DNA of 64,000 bases, taken from NCBI GenBank assembly GCA_030646295.1, contig JAUSND010000019.1, positions 186,001 through 250,000 on the forward strand, in the 5' to 3' direction. This document shows positions 1 through 8,464 of this stretch, in pieces (the first letter of the stretch is position 1; each line of letters begins with the position of its first letter). Below the pieces are notes generated by a model that worked only from the letters and a program-made list of their open reading frames with translations, did no database searches and was not told where the DNA came from. The translations under genes were made by a program, and so were the position numbers. This DNA comes from Moraxellaceae bacterium (GTDB taxonomy: Bacteria > Pseudomonadota > Gammaproteobacteria > Pseudomonadales > Moraxellaceae).

Positions 1-1215
1 GAAGTACATGTTCTGGTACTGCTCGGGCACAAACCTGATGCGGCCGTCCTCAACGGCACGAATGGCGGGCTGTGCGAGCTGCTGGGTTTTTACGTACCAC
101 TGGTCAGTGAGCCAGGGTTCGATCACCACATTGCTGCGGTCGCCACGCGGCACCTTGAGGGTGTGTGGGTCAATCTTTTCCAGCCAGCCTTCGGTCTCGG
201 CCTGCGCCACGATTTTCTTGCGCGCCACAATACGGTCAAGCCCGGCATAGTCGGCAGGCGCAGCCGTGCCCGGTGCAACTTCGTTGGCGTAGCTCAGGAC
301 ATCAAATTCAGTTTTTACATGTGCGTTGCGATCAAAAATGTTGATCAGCGGCAGGTTGTGGCGCTTGCCTACTTCATAGTCGTTGAAGTCGTGTGCCGGC
401 GTGATTTTCACGCAGCCGGTGCCGAATTCCTTGTCGACATAGGCATCGGCAATTACCGGAATCAGGCGGCCGGTCACGGGCAGTCGCACTTTCTTGCCGA
501 GCAGGTGCTGGTAGCGTTCATCATCCGGGCTGACGGCGACGGCGGTGTCACCCAGCATGGTTTCCGGGCGGGTGGTGGCGACCACAAGATGGCCGCTGCC
601 ATCCTCAAGCGGATAGCGGAAGTGCCACATCGAGCCTTTTTCTTCTTCGCTCAGCACTTCAAGGTCGGAAATGGCCGTGTGCAGTTTCGGGTCCCAGTTC
701 ACCAGGCGCTTGCCGCGGTAGATAAGGCCGTCTTCATGCAGGCGCACGAAGGCTTCCTTCACTGCATTGGAGAGGCCGTCATCCATGGTGAAACGTTCGC
801 GCGACCAGTCCACGGAGGAGCCAAGGCGGCGGATCTGGCGGGTGATGGTGCCACCGGACTGTTCCTTCCATTCCCAGACCTTTTCCAGGAACTTGTCGCG
901 GCCCAGGTCGTGGCGGGTGATGCCGTCGGCGGCCAACTGGCGTTCCACCACCATTTGTGTGGCAATGCCGGCGTGGTCGGTGCCTGGCTGCCACAACGTG
1001 TTATGGCCCTTCATGCGGTGATAGCGGATGAGGGTGTCCATGATGGTGTTGTTGAAGCCGTGCCCCATGTGCAGCGAGCCGGTGACATTGGGCGGCGGGA
1101 TCATGATGCAGTAGGGGGCACCTTCGCCGGAGGGCCTGAAATAACCGGCTTTCTCCCAGGTGTCGTACCACTGGCGCTCGATGTCGGCGGGATTGAAGGT
1201 GGGTTCCATGCTCAT
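1..1215 (-). CDS. valS: Valyl-tRNA synthetase, N-terminal part (runs off the window)
   Basis: This class I aminoacyl-tRNA synthetase charges tRNA-Val in the cytoplasm. The gene starts at 1215 (MSMEPTFNP) and its frame is still open at base 1, so only about the first 405 residues are here. The HIGH-type ATP motif reads [14 protein letters not shown] around residues 39-52. The [13 protein letters not shown] block follows, and the start of the editing domain ([16 protein letters not shown]) is seen near residues 210-225. The KMSKS loop and the anticodon domain lie outside the window. A second ATG two codons downstream (1209) is an alternative start. It precedes holC and pepA in the opposite reading order, as in Pseudomonas. 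Confidence 0.96.
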   Translation of the reverse strand, partial: MSMEPTFNPADIERQWYDTWEKAGYFRPSGEGAPYCIMIPPPNVTGSLHMGHGFNNTIMDTLIRYHRMKGHNTLWQPGTDHAGIATQMVVERQLAADGITRHDLGRDKFLEKVWEWKEQSGGTITRQIRRLGSSVDWSRERFTMDDGLSNAVKEAFVRLHEDGLIYRGKRLVNWDPKLHTAISDLEVLSEEEKGSMWHFRYPLEDGSGHLVVATTRPETMLGDTAVAVSPDDERYQHLLGKKVRLPVTGRLIPVIADAYVDKEFGTGCVKITPAHDFNDYEVGKRHNLPLINIFDRNAHVKTEFDVLSYANEVAPGTAAPADYAGLDRIVARKKIVAQAETEGWLEKIDPHTLKVPRGDRSNVVIEPWLTDQWYVKTQQLAQPAIRAVEDGRIRFVPEQYQNMYF

Positions 1216-1317
1216 GAGGGGGCCTTGCGCAAACGTGACGGGCAAACCGTGGAGTATATCGGGGGAGGGGGCCGGACGGGAGTCTTTCGTTGGGGCCTGA
1301 TCTGGCGTTGCTGGCAG

Positions 1318-1854
1318 TTACTTTTTCAAATGCTCGGCAATCAGCCTGTCCATTTCGCCGCGCAGCCTGACACGCAATTCGCCCTTGATCAGTTCCATGT
1401 GCGAATCAATCAGCGTCTCGATCACCGGGCCAAGGCGCAGGCGGAGCTCACGCTCCAGATCGACCTGTTCATGACTGACTGGCGCCGGCGGCTTTTGCAT
1501 CAGCTCCTGCAACTGGGTGCGCGTCTGGCTCTGGCTGTGCTGAAGGCGGTCACGCACGCTTTGTGGCAGGAAGGGGTTTTCCGGTTGGCCGGGGGTGCTT
1601 TCAGTCGCCCCGAAAAGGTTGGCCTGTTGGGGTTTTGCCGGTTTGCCGGGGGCCTGGGGTGTATTCCGCTTTGGCGGGGCGGGTGGTGGTGTTGCCGCTA
1701 CGCCAGCCAGCAAGGGCAGGTCCTCCTCTTCCAGCAGCATATAGATGGAGCGTATTTCGGCAATCAGTTCCCGGCGCAGGGCACGGGATGATCGTCGCCA
1801 GCGAGTGTCGAAATCAGGACCAAGATCAGGGAGCAGTCGGTTGGCAGCTGCCAT
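1318..1854 (-). CDS. Proline-rich protein of unknown function between valS and holC
   Basis: A 178-residue protein with no enzymatic motif that I recognise. It has a basic helical N-terminus (residues 1-45, rich in R/L/E), a Pro/Ala/Gln-rich linker (about 50-125) and a charged helical C-terminus (about 130-178) ending RLIAEHLKK. I chose the ATG at 1854 because GAGG lies a few bases upstream and the start falls 7 bp after the holC stop, implying one transcript. The longer frame to 2004 would run inside holC. An unannotated gene at this place is also known from Pseudomonas, so it may act with the clamp-loader protein chi or be a passenger. The function is unknown. Confidence 0.75.
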   Translation of the reverse strand: MAAANRLLPDLGPDFDTRWRRSSRALRRELIAEIRSIYMLLEEEDLPLLAGVAATPPPAPPKRNTPQAPGKPAKPQQANLFGATESTPGQPENPFLPQSVRDRLQHSQSQTRTQLQELMQKPPAPVSHEQVDLERELRLRLGPVIETLIDSHMELIKGELRVRLRGEMDRLIAEHLKK

Positions 1855-1861
1855 GAAGGCC

Positions 1862-2284
1862 TCAGATGTTGTGGGATTGCACAGGGTAGCCCTGCTGCTT
1901 GTATTGCCGCCAGTGCGCACGTGCCGCTTCACGCATCGGCTCGTCACCTCCCACGATTTCAATAATGCGGCGGAACCGGGTGGGGTTTGCAGGTGCATCG
2001 GCATGCAGGTTGATCAGGACATCGCGGGCTTCGGCAGGGATTTGCAACCAGCCAATACGCACGGGTGGCGGCGGCGTTGGGCCATCGCCTACCAGATGGT
2101 GGGGAATGAAGCTTTCGGCGCGAAATGTCCAGAGCAGCTCGTCCAGCTGCTCGGCTTCAGCCTGATTCCGGGCATGCACATAAATGGTGTGCTTCTGCTG
2201 GAATGCCTTGTCGATGATCCGGCAGGCCGTATGCAGGCGCTTGCCGGGATCGGTATCGGTCAGGGCGTAGAAGGTGATTTCCAT
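1862..2284 (-). CDS. holC: DNA polymerase III subunit chi
   Basis: HolC (chi) links the clamp-loader complex to single-stranded DNA-binding protein at the replication fork. The 140-residue product begins MEITFYAL and has the family layout: an early segment for pooling and handling cofactors (RLHTACRIIDKAFQQ), a middle LDELLWTF.SFIPHHLVGD region with the acidic/aromatic SSB-facing surface, and the RFRRIIEIV C-terminal strand-helix. Length matches E. coli chi (147). It lies 19 bp after pepA and 7 bp before the next gene, so pepA-holC-unknown-valS are likely co-transcribed. Confidence 0.93.
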   Translation of the reverse strand: MEITFYALTDTDPGKRLHTACRIIDKAFQQKHTIYVHARNQAEAEQLDELLWTFRAESFIPHHLVGDGPTPPPPVRIGWLQIPAEARDVLINLHADAPANPTRFRRIIEIVGGDEPMREAARAHWRQYKQQGYPVQSHNI

Positions 2285-2303
2285 GTTTGCCTGTATGCGC
2301 CTG

Positions 2304-3791
2304 TCAGATTGTGCGGTTTTTCAGATACTGCATCAGCAGCGGGACCGGCCGGCCGGTAGAGCCTTTCTGGGCGCCGGAGTGCCAGGCGGTGCCGGCAATG
2401 TCCAGGTGTGCCCAGGTGTAGTCCCTGGTGAAGCGGGCGAGGAAACAGGCCGCGGTGATGGCGCCGGCATTCGGGGCGTTGCCGATGTTGGCAATGTCGG
2501 CAAATGGCGAGTCGATCATGTCCTGATAGTCCGGCAATACCGGCATGCGCCAGGCGCGGTCGCCACTTTGCAGGCCCGCTTCCAGCAGGGCATTGGCCAG
2601 ATCATCGACCGGCGAGAACAGGCCTGACACCACCTTGCCCAGCGCCACAACGCAGGCACCTGTCAGTGTGGCGATGTCGATCACGACAGCCGGTTTGAAA
2701 CGACTGACATAGGTCAGTGCATCACAGAGCACCAGACGGCCTTCGGCGTCGGTATTGAGGATTTCCACGGTCTGGCCGGACATGGTGGTGACAATGTCGC
2801 CGGGGCGGGTGGCGCGACCGGATGGCATGTTCTCTGCACAGGCCATTACGCCAACCACGTTGATGGGCAGGCCGGACTCGACCAGTGCCGTCATGACGCC
2901 CAGTACGCTGGCGGCACCGCACATGTCGTATTTCATTTCATCCATGCCGGCACCCGGCTTGAGCGAGATGCCACCGGTATCAAAGGTGATGCCCTTGCCT
3001 ACCAGTACAACCGGGGCCGCATTTTTCTTGCCGCCTTTGTATTCCATGACGATCAGTTTGCCTTCCTGGTCCGAGCCCTGGCTGACGGCCATGAAGGCGC
3101 CCATGCCGAGCTTCTTCATCTCGGACTCGCCGAGGACTTCAACTTTCAGAGACTTTTCATTGTTCTTGCCCAGTGCCCTGGCCTGCTCGGCAACATAGCT
3201 CGGGTGGCAAATGTTCGGTGGCAGATTGCCCAGTGTGCGTGCCGTGTTGATACCGTTGGCAAGTGCCTCTCCCCATGCCACGGCCTTCTTGCCGGCAGTG
3301 AGCTGCGTCTTGTCGTCAATGGCCAGGGTCAGGTGGCTCAGGCCCTTGTTGCCGTTTTTCTTGCTTTTGAATTCATCAAACCGGTAGCCCGCCTCGGCGC
3401 TGGCACGCGTGATGTCAGCCAGCCGGTCATTCAGGGTTGTATTGGCAACTGGCAGCTCGGCCAGAAAGCTTGCCGCTTTTTTGGGGCCATTGGCCAAGGC
3501 CTTTACGGCAGTCGTTGCTGCCCGTTGCAGGCCGCGGCTATCCAGGTCTTTCATGTCGCCGGTGCCCACCACCAGTACGCCCTCTGCGGCAATGCCGTGC
3601 AGGCCGAGCAGCAACTGGCTTTGTCCGGGTTTGCCTTCAAAGCCGGCGGTCTTGAGGGTGCGGGTGAGCTGGCCATCAGTCGCTGTATCCAGTGCACGGG
3701 CGGCAGCAGACAGCTCGGAGCCGGACTGGGCAACGATGACAACACCGGTTTTTTCCGTGGCTGGAGCAGACAGCTTGAGCGTGAATTCCAT
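2304..3791 (-). CDS. pepA: Leucyl aminopeptidase, M17 family
   Basis: Cytoplasmic two-metal aminopeptidase that removes N-terminal Leu and similar residues. In several gammaproteobacteria PepA also binds DNA in Xer recombination and regulation. The C-terminal half carries the M17 signature NTDAEGRLVL and the metal-binding GKGITFDTGGISLKPG segment. The product is 495 aa from the ATG at 3791, the usual length. Two ATGs are adjacent (3794, 3791). I prefer 3791, since GAGG then lies 5 bases upstream and the product begins MEFTLKL like other PepA proteins. It is divergent from lptF with a 133-bp gap, an arrangement shared with Pseudomonas and E. coli. Confidence 0.95.
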   Translation of the reverse strand: MEFTLKLSAPATEKTGVVIVAQSGSELSAAARALDTATDGQLTRTLKTAGFEGKPGQSQLLLGLHGIAAEGVLVVGTGDMKDLDSRGLQRAATTAVKALANGPKKAASFLAELPVANTTLNDRLADITRASAEAGYRFDEFKSKKNGNKGLSHLTLAIDDKTQLTAGKKAVAWGEALANGINTARTLGNLPPNICHPSYVAEQARALGKNNEKSLKVEVLGESEMKKLGMGAFMAVSQGSDQEGKLIVMEYKGGKKNAAPVVLVGKGITFDTGGISLKPGAGMDEMKYDMCGAASVLGVMTALVESGLPINVVGVMACAENMPSGRATRPGDIVTTMSGQTVEILNTDAEGRLVLCDALTYVSRFKPAVVIDIATLTGACVVALGKVVSGLFSPVDDLANALLEAGLQSGDRAWRMPVLPDYQDMIDSPFADIANIGNAPNAGAITAACFLARFTRDYTWAHLDIAGTAWHSGAQKGSTGRPVPLLMQYLKNRTI

Positions 3792-3924
3792 CATGACCTC
3801 GCAAGACAAACAGGGGGGATTGGCCGATAATCATGTGGCGGCCGGTCCAGCAGGCGAGTTTACCGCCAGGGATTGCTGCAATGCCAATACAACCCGGTTA
3901 CCCATTCAACAAGTCTGAACGCCT

Positions 3925-5034
3925 GTGATCATTCGACGCTATCTGTCCTTGCAAGTCCTGGGCGCCACCGCATCGGTCGCGCTGGTGCTGACGGTCATCC
4001 TGATGAGCGGGCGCGTCATCAAGTATTTCGGCATGGCGGCGGATGGCCGCATGGATGTCAAGCTGCTGACCGCTGTCCTGCTTTATCGCCTGCCCGGGTT
4101 TCTTGAGCTGATTGTGCCGCTGGGCATGTTCATTGCCATTCTTCTGGTGTTTGGGCGCCTGTATCTGGACAACGAAATGGCGGTCCTCTCGGCAAGTGGT
4201 GTTAGCCGCGCGCAGATCGTCGGGCATCTGGCCTTGCCGGTTCTCATCATCATGATGCTGGTTGCGGCCACCAGTTTGTATGTGACCCCCCGGGGCAATG
4301 CAGAGTCCGAGCGACTGTTTGCAGAGCAGGCCGAGCGCAATACCTTTGATCTGGTCAAGCCTGGGCGCTTTCAGCGCATTGGAGACCGCATGCTTTATGT
4401 GGCAGATCTTTCCAAAGACAAGCGCCAGCTGCTGGACGTAAGGCTGTTTGAAGAGAAGGCCGTACCTGATGGTCCTGCGCGCCAGATTCTGACGCAGGCG
4501 GAGAGTGGTCGGCGTGAGGCTGATGCAGCGACCGGTGATGTGTATCTGGTGCTTGAAAACGGTGTGCGCCATGATGTGGCGGCAGGCGATCCGGTGCGTC
4601 GCGAGGTCCGCTTTGAGCATTACCGGGTGCTGTTGCCGCAGCCTGATGCAGTGGAAACGCTGACCAGGACTCGCAGTTTCACTACGTTGGCGGTCCGGGC
4701 CCAGCGCGACAATAATCCGCAGGCACGAGGTGAGTGGATATGGCGCTTGTCCATGCCGGTGCTGGTTCCCGTCGTGGCATTGCTTGCGCTATCACTCTCC
4801 CGTGTCAATCCGCGCCAGGGGCGCTATCTCAAGCTGTTGCCCGCCATTCTGCTTTATCTCAGTTATGTCGTCGGCATCGCTGCCGTGCGTAATTCAGTTG
4901 AAAAAGGCAAGTTGCTTGAGGGGGTGGTGTGGGTTGTGCATGCCGGCTACCTGCTGCTGGCGCTGGGCCTGCTCAATGCAGAAAACCTGCAGTTGATCTG
5001 GAAGCGCTGGCGTTCGCGTGAGGTGGCGGCATGA
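3925..5034 (+). CDS. lptF: LPS export ABC transporter permease LptF
   Basis: LptF pairs with LptG in the inner membrane. Together with LptB2 they extract lipopolysaccharide and push it onto the LptC-A-D bridge. The 369-aa protein starts with GTG (MIIRRYLSLQVLGATASVALVL). It has three membrane helices at the N-terminus (about 10-125), a periplasmic beta-jellyroll domain in the middle (about 130-260) and three C-terminal helices, the YjgP/YjgQ family layout. The last codons overlap lptG by four bases (ATGA), indicating translational coupling. Confidence 0.95.
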   Translation: MIIRRYLSLQVLGATASVALVLTVILMSGRVIKYFGMAADGRMDVKLLTAVLLYRLPGFLELIVPLGMFIAILLVFGRLYLDNEMAVLSASGVSRAQIVGHLALPVLIIMMLVAATSLYVTPRGNAESERLFAEQAERNTFDLVKPGRFQRIGDRMLYVADLSKDKRQLLDVRLFEEKAVPDGPARQILTQAESGRREADAATGDVYLVLENGVRHDVAAGDPVRREVRFEHYRVLLPQPDAVETLTRTRSFTTLAVRAQRDNNPQARGEWIWRLSMPVLVPVVALLALSLSRVNPRQGRYLKLLPAILLYLSYVVGIAAVRNSVEKGKLLEGVVWVVHAGYLLLALGLLNAENLQLIWKRWRSREVAA

Positions 5035-6095
5035 CAACCCTGTCGCGTTATGTCTCGTGGAACGTCTTTGCCGCAATGATGATCGTGCTGCTGTTGCTGC
5101 TTGGTCTGGATGTGGTTTTCTCCTTTATTGCCGAGCTGGAGGATCTGGCTGGCAACTACCGGGCAGTTCAGGCGCTGGTGTATGTCTTGCTGACTGCTCC
5201 CCGTCGTGCCTATGACCTGTTGCCGATTGCGGCATTGGTGGGAGGCATTGCGGGCCTGGGCATGATGGCCAATCACTCCGAGCTGACAGTCATGCGTGCT
5301 GCAGGTGTCAGTATCCGGCGCATTGTCTGGTGGGTATTGAAGCCTGCGCTGTTGCTGGTTGTGGCGGGTGCCTTGCTGGGGCAGTACGTCGTCCCCCAAA
5401 CCGAGAAACTGGCGGAGTCACGCAGGGCGCAGGCACTGGGCCAGAAGCTGGCAGACGGTTCATTCCAGTCATACTGGCACCGGGAGGGCGACACCATCAT
5501 GCGGGTTGCCCGTGTGGAGTCGACGGGCGAGTTGCGCTATCTCACCTTTTTCCGTTTCGATGCGGATGGCCGGTTGCTGAGCGGTGCACGTGCAGACGAG
5601 GCGCGTCATGACGGGGCCGGGTGGCAGTTGAGCGGCCTTGTTGAAACCCGCCTTGACCGGCAGGGCAACACAACGGTGGTGTCGCGGCCGACCGAGCGTT
5701 GGGACAGTCAGCTTACGCCAGAGTATTTGCGGCTGGTGACACTTAATCCCGAGTATCTGTCGCTTGGCAACCTCTATGAATATGCCGGCTATCTGAAAAG
5801 GCAGGGGCTGGATGCAGAGGCGTATTTCCTGGAGTTCTGGAAAAAGGCACTGGCACCTTTTGCAACGATATCCATGGTGCTGATCGCCTGCTCCTTCATT
5901 TTCGGCCCCTTGCGTTCAGTGACCATGGGCCTGCGCATTCTTGCCGGCGTCCTCGCGGGGCTGCTGTTCCGTTACGGGCAGGACTTCCTGGGGTATGCCA
6001 GCCTTGTCTATGATTTCTCGCCTTTACTGGCGGCGGGGTTGCCCATTGCGGTCTGCTTGCTACTGGGCGGCGTGGCCATTGCCAGGGTGAAGTAG
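5031..6095 (+). CDS. lptG: LPS export ABC transporter permease LptG
   Basis: Second permease of the LPS extraction complex, 354 aa, starting at the ATGA overlap with lptF. It opens with MTTLSRYVSWNVFAAMMIVLLLLLGLD and has the YjgP/YjgQ pattern: N-terminal helices, a conserved motif around the coupling helix (ELTVMRAAGVSIRRI, near residues 83-98), a periplasmic domain at about 140-260 and three C-terminal helices. LptG was sorted from LptF by order and by its N-terminus. The next gene starts 97 bp away and has an unrelated function. Confidence 0.95.
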   Translation: MTTLSRYVSWNVFAAMMIVLLLLLGLDVVFSFIAELEDLAGNYRAVQALVYVLLTAPRRAYDLLPIAALVGGIAGLGMMANHSELTVMRAAGVSIRRIVWWVLKPALLLVVAGALLGQYVVPQTEKLAESRRAQALGQKLADGSFQSYWHREGDTIMRVARVESTGELRYLTFFRFDADGRLLSGARADEARHDGAGWQLSGLVETRLDRQGNTTVVSRPTERWDSQLTPEYLRLVTLNPEYLSLGNLYEYAGYLKRQGLDAEAYFLEFWKKALAPFATISMVLIACSFIFGPLRSVTMGLRILAGVLAGLLFRYGQDFLGYASLVYDFSPLLAAGLPIAVCLLLGGVAIARVK

Positions 6096-6192
6096 CCCTG
6101 GATGCCGGGTGCCGGCTTTTTCTTGTGATAACAAGCACTTCAGCGTTACAGTTCGGGCAGCGTGTTCATTTAGTGCTCACAGGTAGGCTGTT

Positions 6193-6915
6193 TTGATCAG
6201 ATGGATTTCGGCGGCAGCAACGGATGTCGGCAACAAGCGCAGGATCAATGAGGATGCCCTTCTGGAGCGTCCCGATGCGGGCATCTGGGTGGTGGCGGAC
6301 GGCATGGGCGGTCATGCGGCAGGTGATGTCGCCAGTCATGCGGTCGTGCACCCGCTGACAGTGATGGAGCGGCCGGAGGCAATGGCTGATTTTGTCGATG
6401 CCGTTGAAGATGCATTCATGAATGTAAACCTGCAACTGCGTGACTATGCCACGCAGGAGCTGGGTGGCAGGACGGTCGGCAGCACGGTGGTATCCCTTCT
6501 TCTCTCGCCGCATACCGGCGTTTGCCTCTGGGCGGGAGACTCCCGCCTGTACCGTTTGCGACAGGGACAATTGAGTCGTATTTCCCGTGACCATTCTGCC
6601 GTCCAGGAAATGGTGGAGTCGGGAGCCATTTCCCAGGAAGAAGCAGACCGCCATCCCAAGTCGAACGTCATTACGCGTGCTGTGGGTGGCAGTGAGCGCT
6701 TGCTGGTCGATGCAGCAGTATTTGCGCCCGAGGCAGATGATACCTATCTCTTGTGCAGTGACGGCCTCTACAACGAGGTTGCCGATGACTGTATCCGTCG
6801 CAAGCTCGCGTTGCCGCCGGAGGAAGCCGTTCGGCATCTGGTTGATGAGGCCTTGCACAATGGCGGACGGGACAATGTCACGGTGGTAGTCGTGCGATTG
6901 CTGGAGGCAGAGTGA
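6193..6915 (+). CDS. PP2C-family serine/threonine protein phosphatase
   Basis: A 240-aa single-domain PP2C (PPM) phosphatase that removes phosphate from Ser/Thr residues using two Mn/Mg ions. The metal-binding motifs are all present: NKRRINEDA near 14-22, VVADGMGGH near 33-41, AGDSRLYRL near 115-123, LLCSDGLYNEV near 190-200 and GRDNVTVVVV near 223-232. It most resembles bacterial Stp/PppA-type phosphatases. The only usable start is TTG at 6193, since a stop lies in frame at 6184. No Ser/Thr kinase gene is seen in the window, so its partner is unknown. It overlaps the next gene (TGATG). Confidence 0.88.
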   Translation: MIRWISAAATDVGNKRRINEDALLERPDAGIWVVADGMGGHAAGDVASHAVVHPLTVMERPEAMADFVDAVEDAFMNVNLQLRDYATQELGGRTVGSTVVSLLLSPHTGVCLWAGDSRLYRLRQGQLSRISRDHSAVQEMVESGAISQEEADRHPKSNVITRAVGGSERLLVDAAVFAPEADDTYLLCSDGLYNEVADDCIRRKLALPPEEAVRHLVDEALHNGGRDNVTVVVVRLLEAE

Positions 6916-7289
6916 TGGCAGAGTATCTGGTGGAAAATGCCCGCTTGCGCCAGCTGTCGCGGCAGTATTCGGAGGAGCGGCTGTCGTTTGATGACTATCG
7001 CGTGGCCCGCCGTGCCATTCTGGATGCACTCGAGGCCGGGCAGGTCGAGGCTGGTGGCGCCGAAGCCATGTCGTCATCCATGACGCATGCGGTTACGCAT
7101 TCCGGCAGTGCCCGCTTGCCGGATGACTCTGTTGTATTTTATAAAACCATGCCTCCGCATGTTCCGGAGCCCGTGTCCACGGAAGAAAGCTCTGCTGTCT
7201 GGGATGACAACACTCAGGTTCTCGCACTGGTACTGGTCCTGTCGCTATTGATAGCACTGGGCGCACTGGTCTACGTTTTCATCCTCTGA
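6915..7289 (+). CDS. Small C-terminally anchored protein with a SHOCT-like segment
   Basis: A 124-aa protein starting at the TGATG overlap with the PP2C gene. Residues about 5-40 (NARLRQLSRQYSEERLSFDDY) form a charged helical segment reminiscent of SHOCT motifs, which often guide oligomerisation. A Ser/Pro/Thr-rich linker follows. The last 25 residues (LALVLVLSLLIALGALVYVFIL) are one membrane helix with almost nothing after it, so the protein is probably tail-anchored with its bulk in the cytoplasm. The tight coupling suggests a membrane partner or substrate for the phosphatase. That link is inference. Confidence 0.75.
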   Translation: MAEYLVENARLRQLSRQYSEERLSFDDYRVARRAILDALEAGQVEAGGAEAMSSSMTHAVTHSGSARLPDDSVVFYKTMPPHVPEPVSTEESSAVWDDNTQVLALVLVLSLLIALGALVYVFIL

Positions 7290-7308
7290 CAGGCTTTTCC
7301 GGAGCATC

Positions 7309-8301
7309 ATGACTGATTCCCATGCCACTCAATCTGTGCCCGGGAAGTTGCTCGCGCCCCTTCATCACACGCGTACACTTCTTGAGCGGCTGGTCCGGAA
7401 CCGGCGATCGGTTGCGCGTGATCTTGGCCTGGTTGCCCGCAATGCCCGTTCCCTGCCCTGGATCATTTTTCCCTTGCGCTCGGATGAGGAGGCTCGTCCC
7501 GAGTTCGATCCCGACAGCTACCAGAGTCGGTGGGAGTACCTGAGCGTTGTCGGCCAGGTACTGTTGCCGGTGCAGCGCGAGTCTGCGTCCGAGGGGACCC
7601 GCGTGGTGTTACCGCCAAACTATGTCTGGCCGCCTGCGGGCAAGAATTCCAAGTGGTTTTTCCTTAATGGCATTTGTACGGCGCCCCCCATGGCACTGCT
7701 TGAGGCAGAGGAGCTGGCCAAGGCGTTTTATCGTCCCATTCACCTGATCCACACACCGACGTATGGTGCGGTATGGGATTTGTGGGATGCCATCACGGCA
7801 CGCACCTTGCGCAAGGACGGCAAGCTGGCACGGCCCGCCTTCAATATAGTGAAAAATGCCCTGCTGACACACGAGCACGTGGTACTGCTCAGCTACTCAC
7901 AGGGCACCATCATCTCCAGCTACATCGTCCGCAAGATACTGAAGGACCCGGTGCTGCGCGAACATGCGCACAAGCTTGAAATTTACTGTCTGGCGGGCGT
8001 CGCGGACAGCATGCATATTGATTACCAGTTGACGGCTGAGCATGGCCATCCGGTTCCGTATGTCGAGCACTTTGCCAATGGTCAGGATTTTTTTGCGCGT
8101 ATCGGCGTGCTTTCTCACTATTACGCCACCTCTGGCCCGGTATTCGTATTACCGGAGAAAAAAGGCCATATGCTGACGGATCATTATATTCCCGGCATTC
8201 GTCGTGGCGATTACTGTCAGGGCCGTTCACGGTTGAACAAATATGTTGGCGGACTTGAGCCGACCGACAAGGATTACATTGCCTTTGATCGCAGGGGCTG
8301 A
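7309..8301 (+). CDS. Alpha/beta-hydrolase-like protein of unknown function
   Basis: A 330-aa protein that follows the small membrane protein by 19 bp. A nucleophile-elbow-like motif, LLSYSQGTIIS, puts Ser197 in place after a beta-strand (HVVLLSYS). It is SxSxG, not the classical GxSxG. A preceding strand WFFLNGICTAP could supply the oxyanion hole, and His287 (KKGHML) is a candidate catalytic His, so a lipase/esterase-type fold is plausible. There is no signal peptide or clear membrane helix. I do not recognise a named family. The gene ends just before a strong terminator, closing the three-gene unit begun by the PP2C gene. Confidence 0.7.
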   Translation: MTDSHATQSVPGKLLAPLHHTRTLLERLVRNRRSVARDLGLVARNARSLPWIIFPLRSDEEARPEFDPDSYQSRWEYLSVVGQVLLPVQRESASEGTRVVLPPNYVWPPAGKNSKWFFLNGICTAPPMALLEAEELAKAFYRPIHLIHTPTYGAVWDLWDAITARTLRKDGKLARPAFNIVKNALLTHEHVVLLSYSQGTIISSYIVRKILKDPVLREHAHKLEIYCLAGVADSMHIDYQLTAEHGHPVPYVEHFANGQDFFARIGVLSHYYATSGPVFVLPEKKGHMLTDHYIPGIRRGDYCQGRSRLNKYVGGLEPTDKDYIAFDRRG

Positions 8302-8320
8302 TGCATCATTGCCTGACTGA

Positions 8321-8345
8321 AACCCCGCAAATGCGGGGTTTTTTC
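8321..8345 (+). terminator. Rho-independent terminator after the PP2C cluster
   Basis: An AACCCCGC / GCGGGGTT stem with a short AAAT loop runs straight into a T run, 20 bp after the stop codon of the hydrolase-like gene. This is a textbook intrinsic terminator and separates the PP2C unit from the CBS-kinase unit. Confidence 0.9.
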
Positions 8346-8464
8346 ATGGAGCTGTCATACAACGGATCTAGTCTTCATCCCACAGAACATTTTCCGTGAT
8401 CGAGATGGCATGCCGGCACCGGCAGTGCCCGCTGTCATTGCCGTAATGGCGTTGTGGGGACAAG

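Noticed and set aside
163-1791. Long plus-strand frame opposite valS and the next gene
   Set aside because: It is the antisense shadow of valS and its neighbour. The minus strand shows clear synthetase motifs, and this frame shows none.
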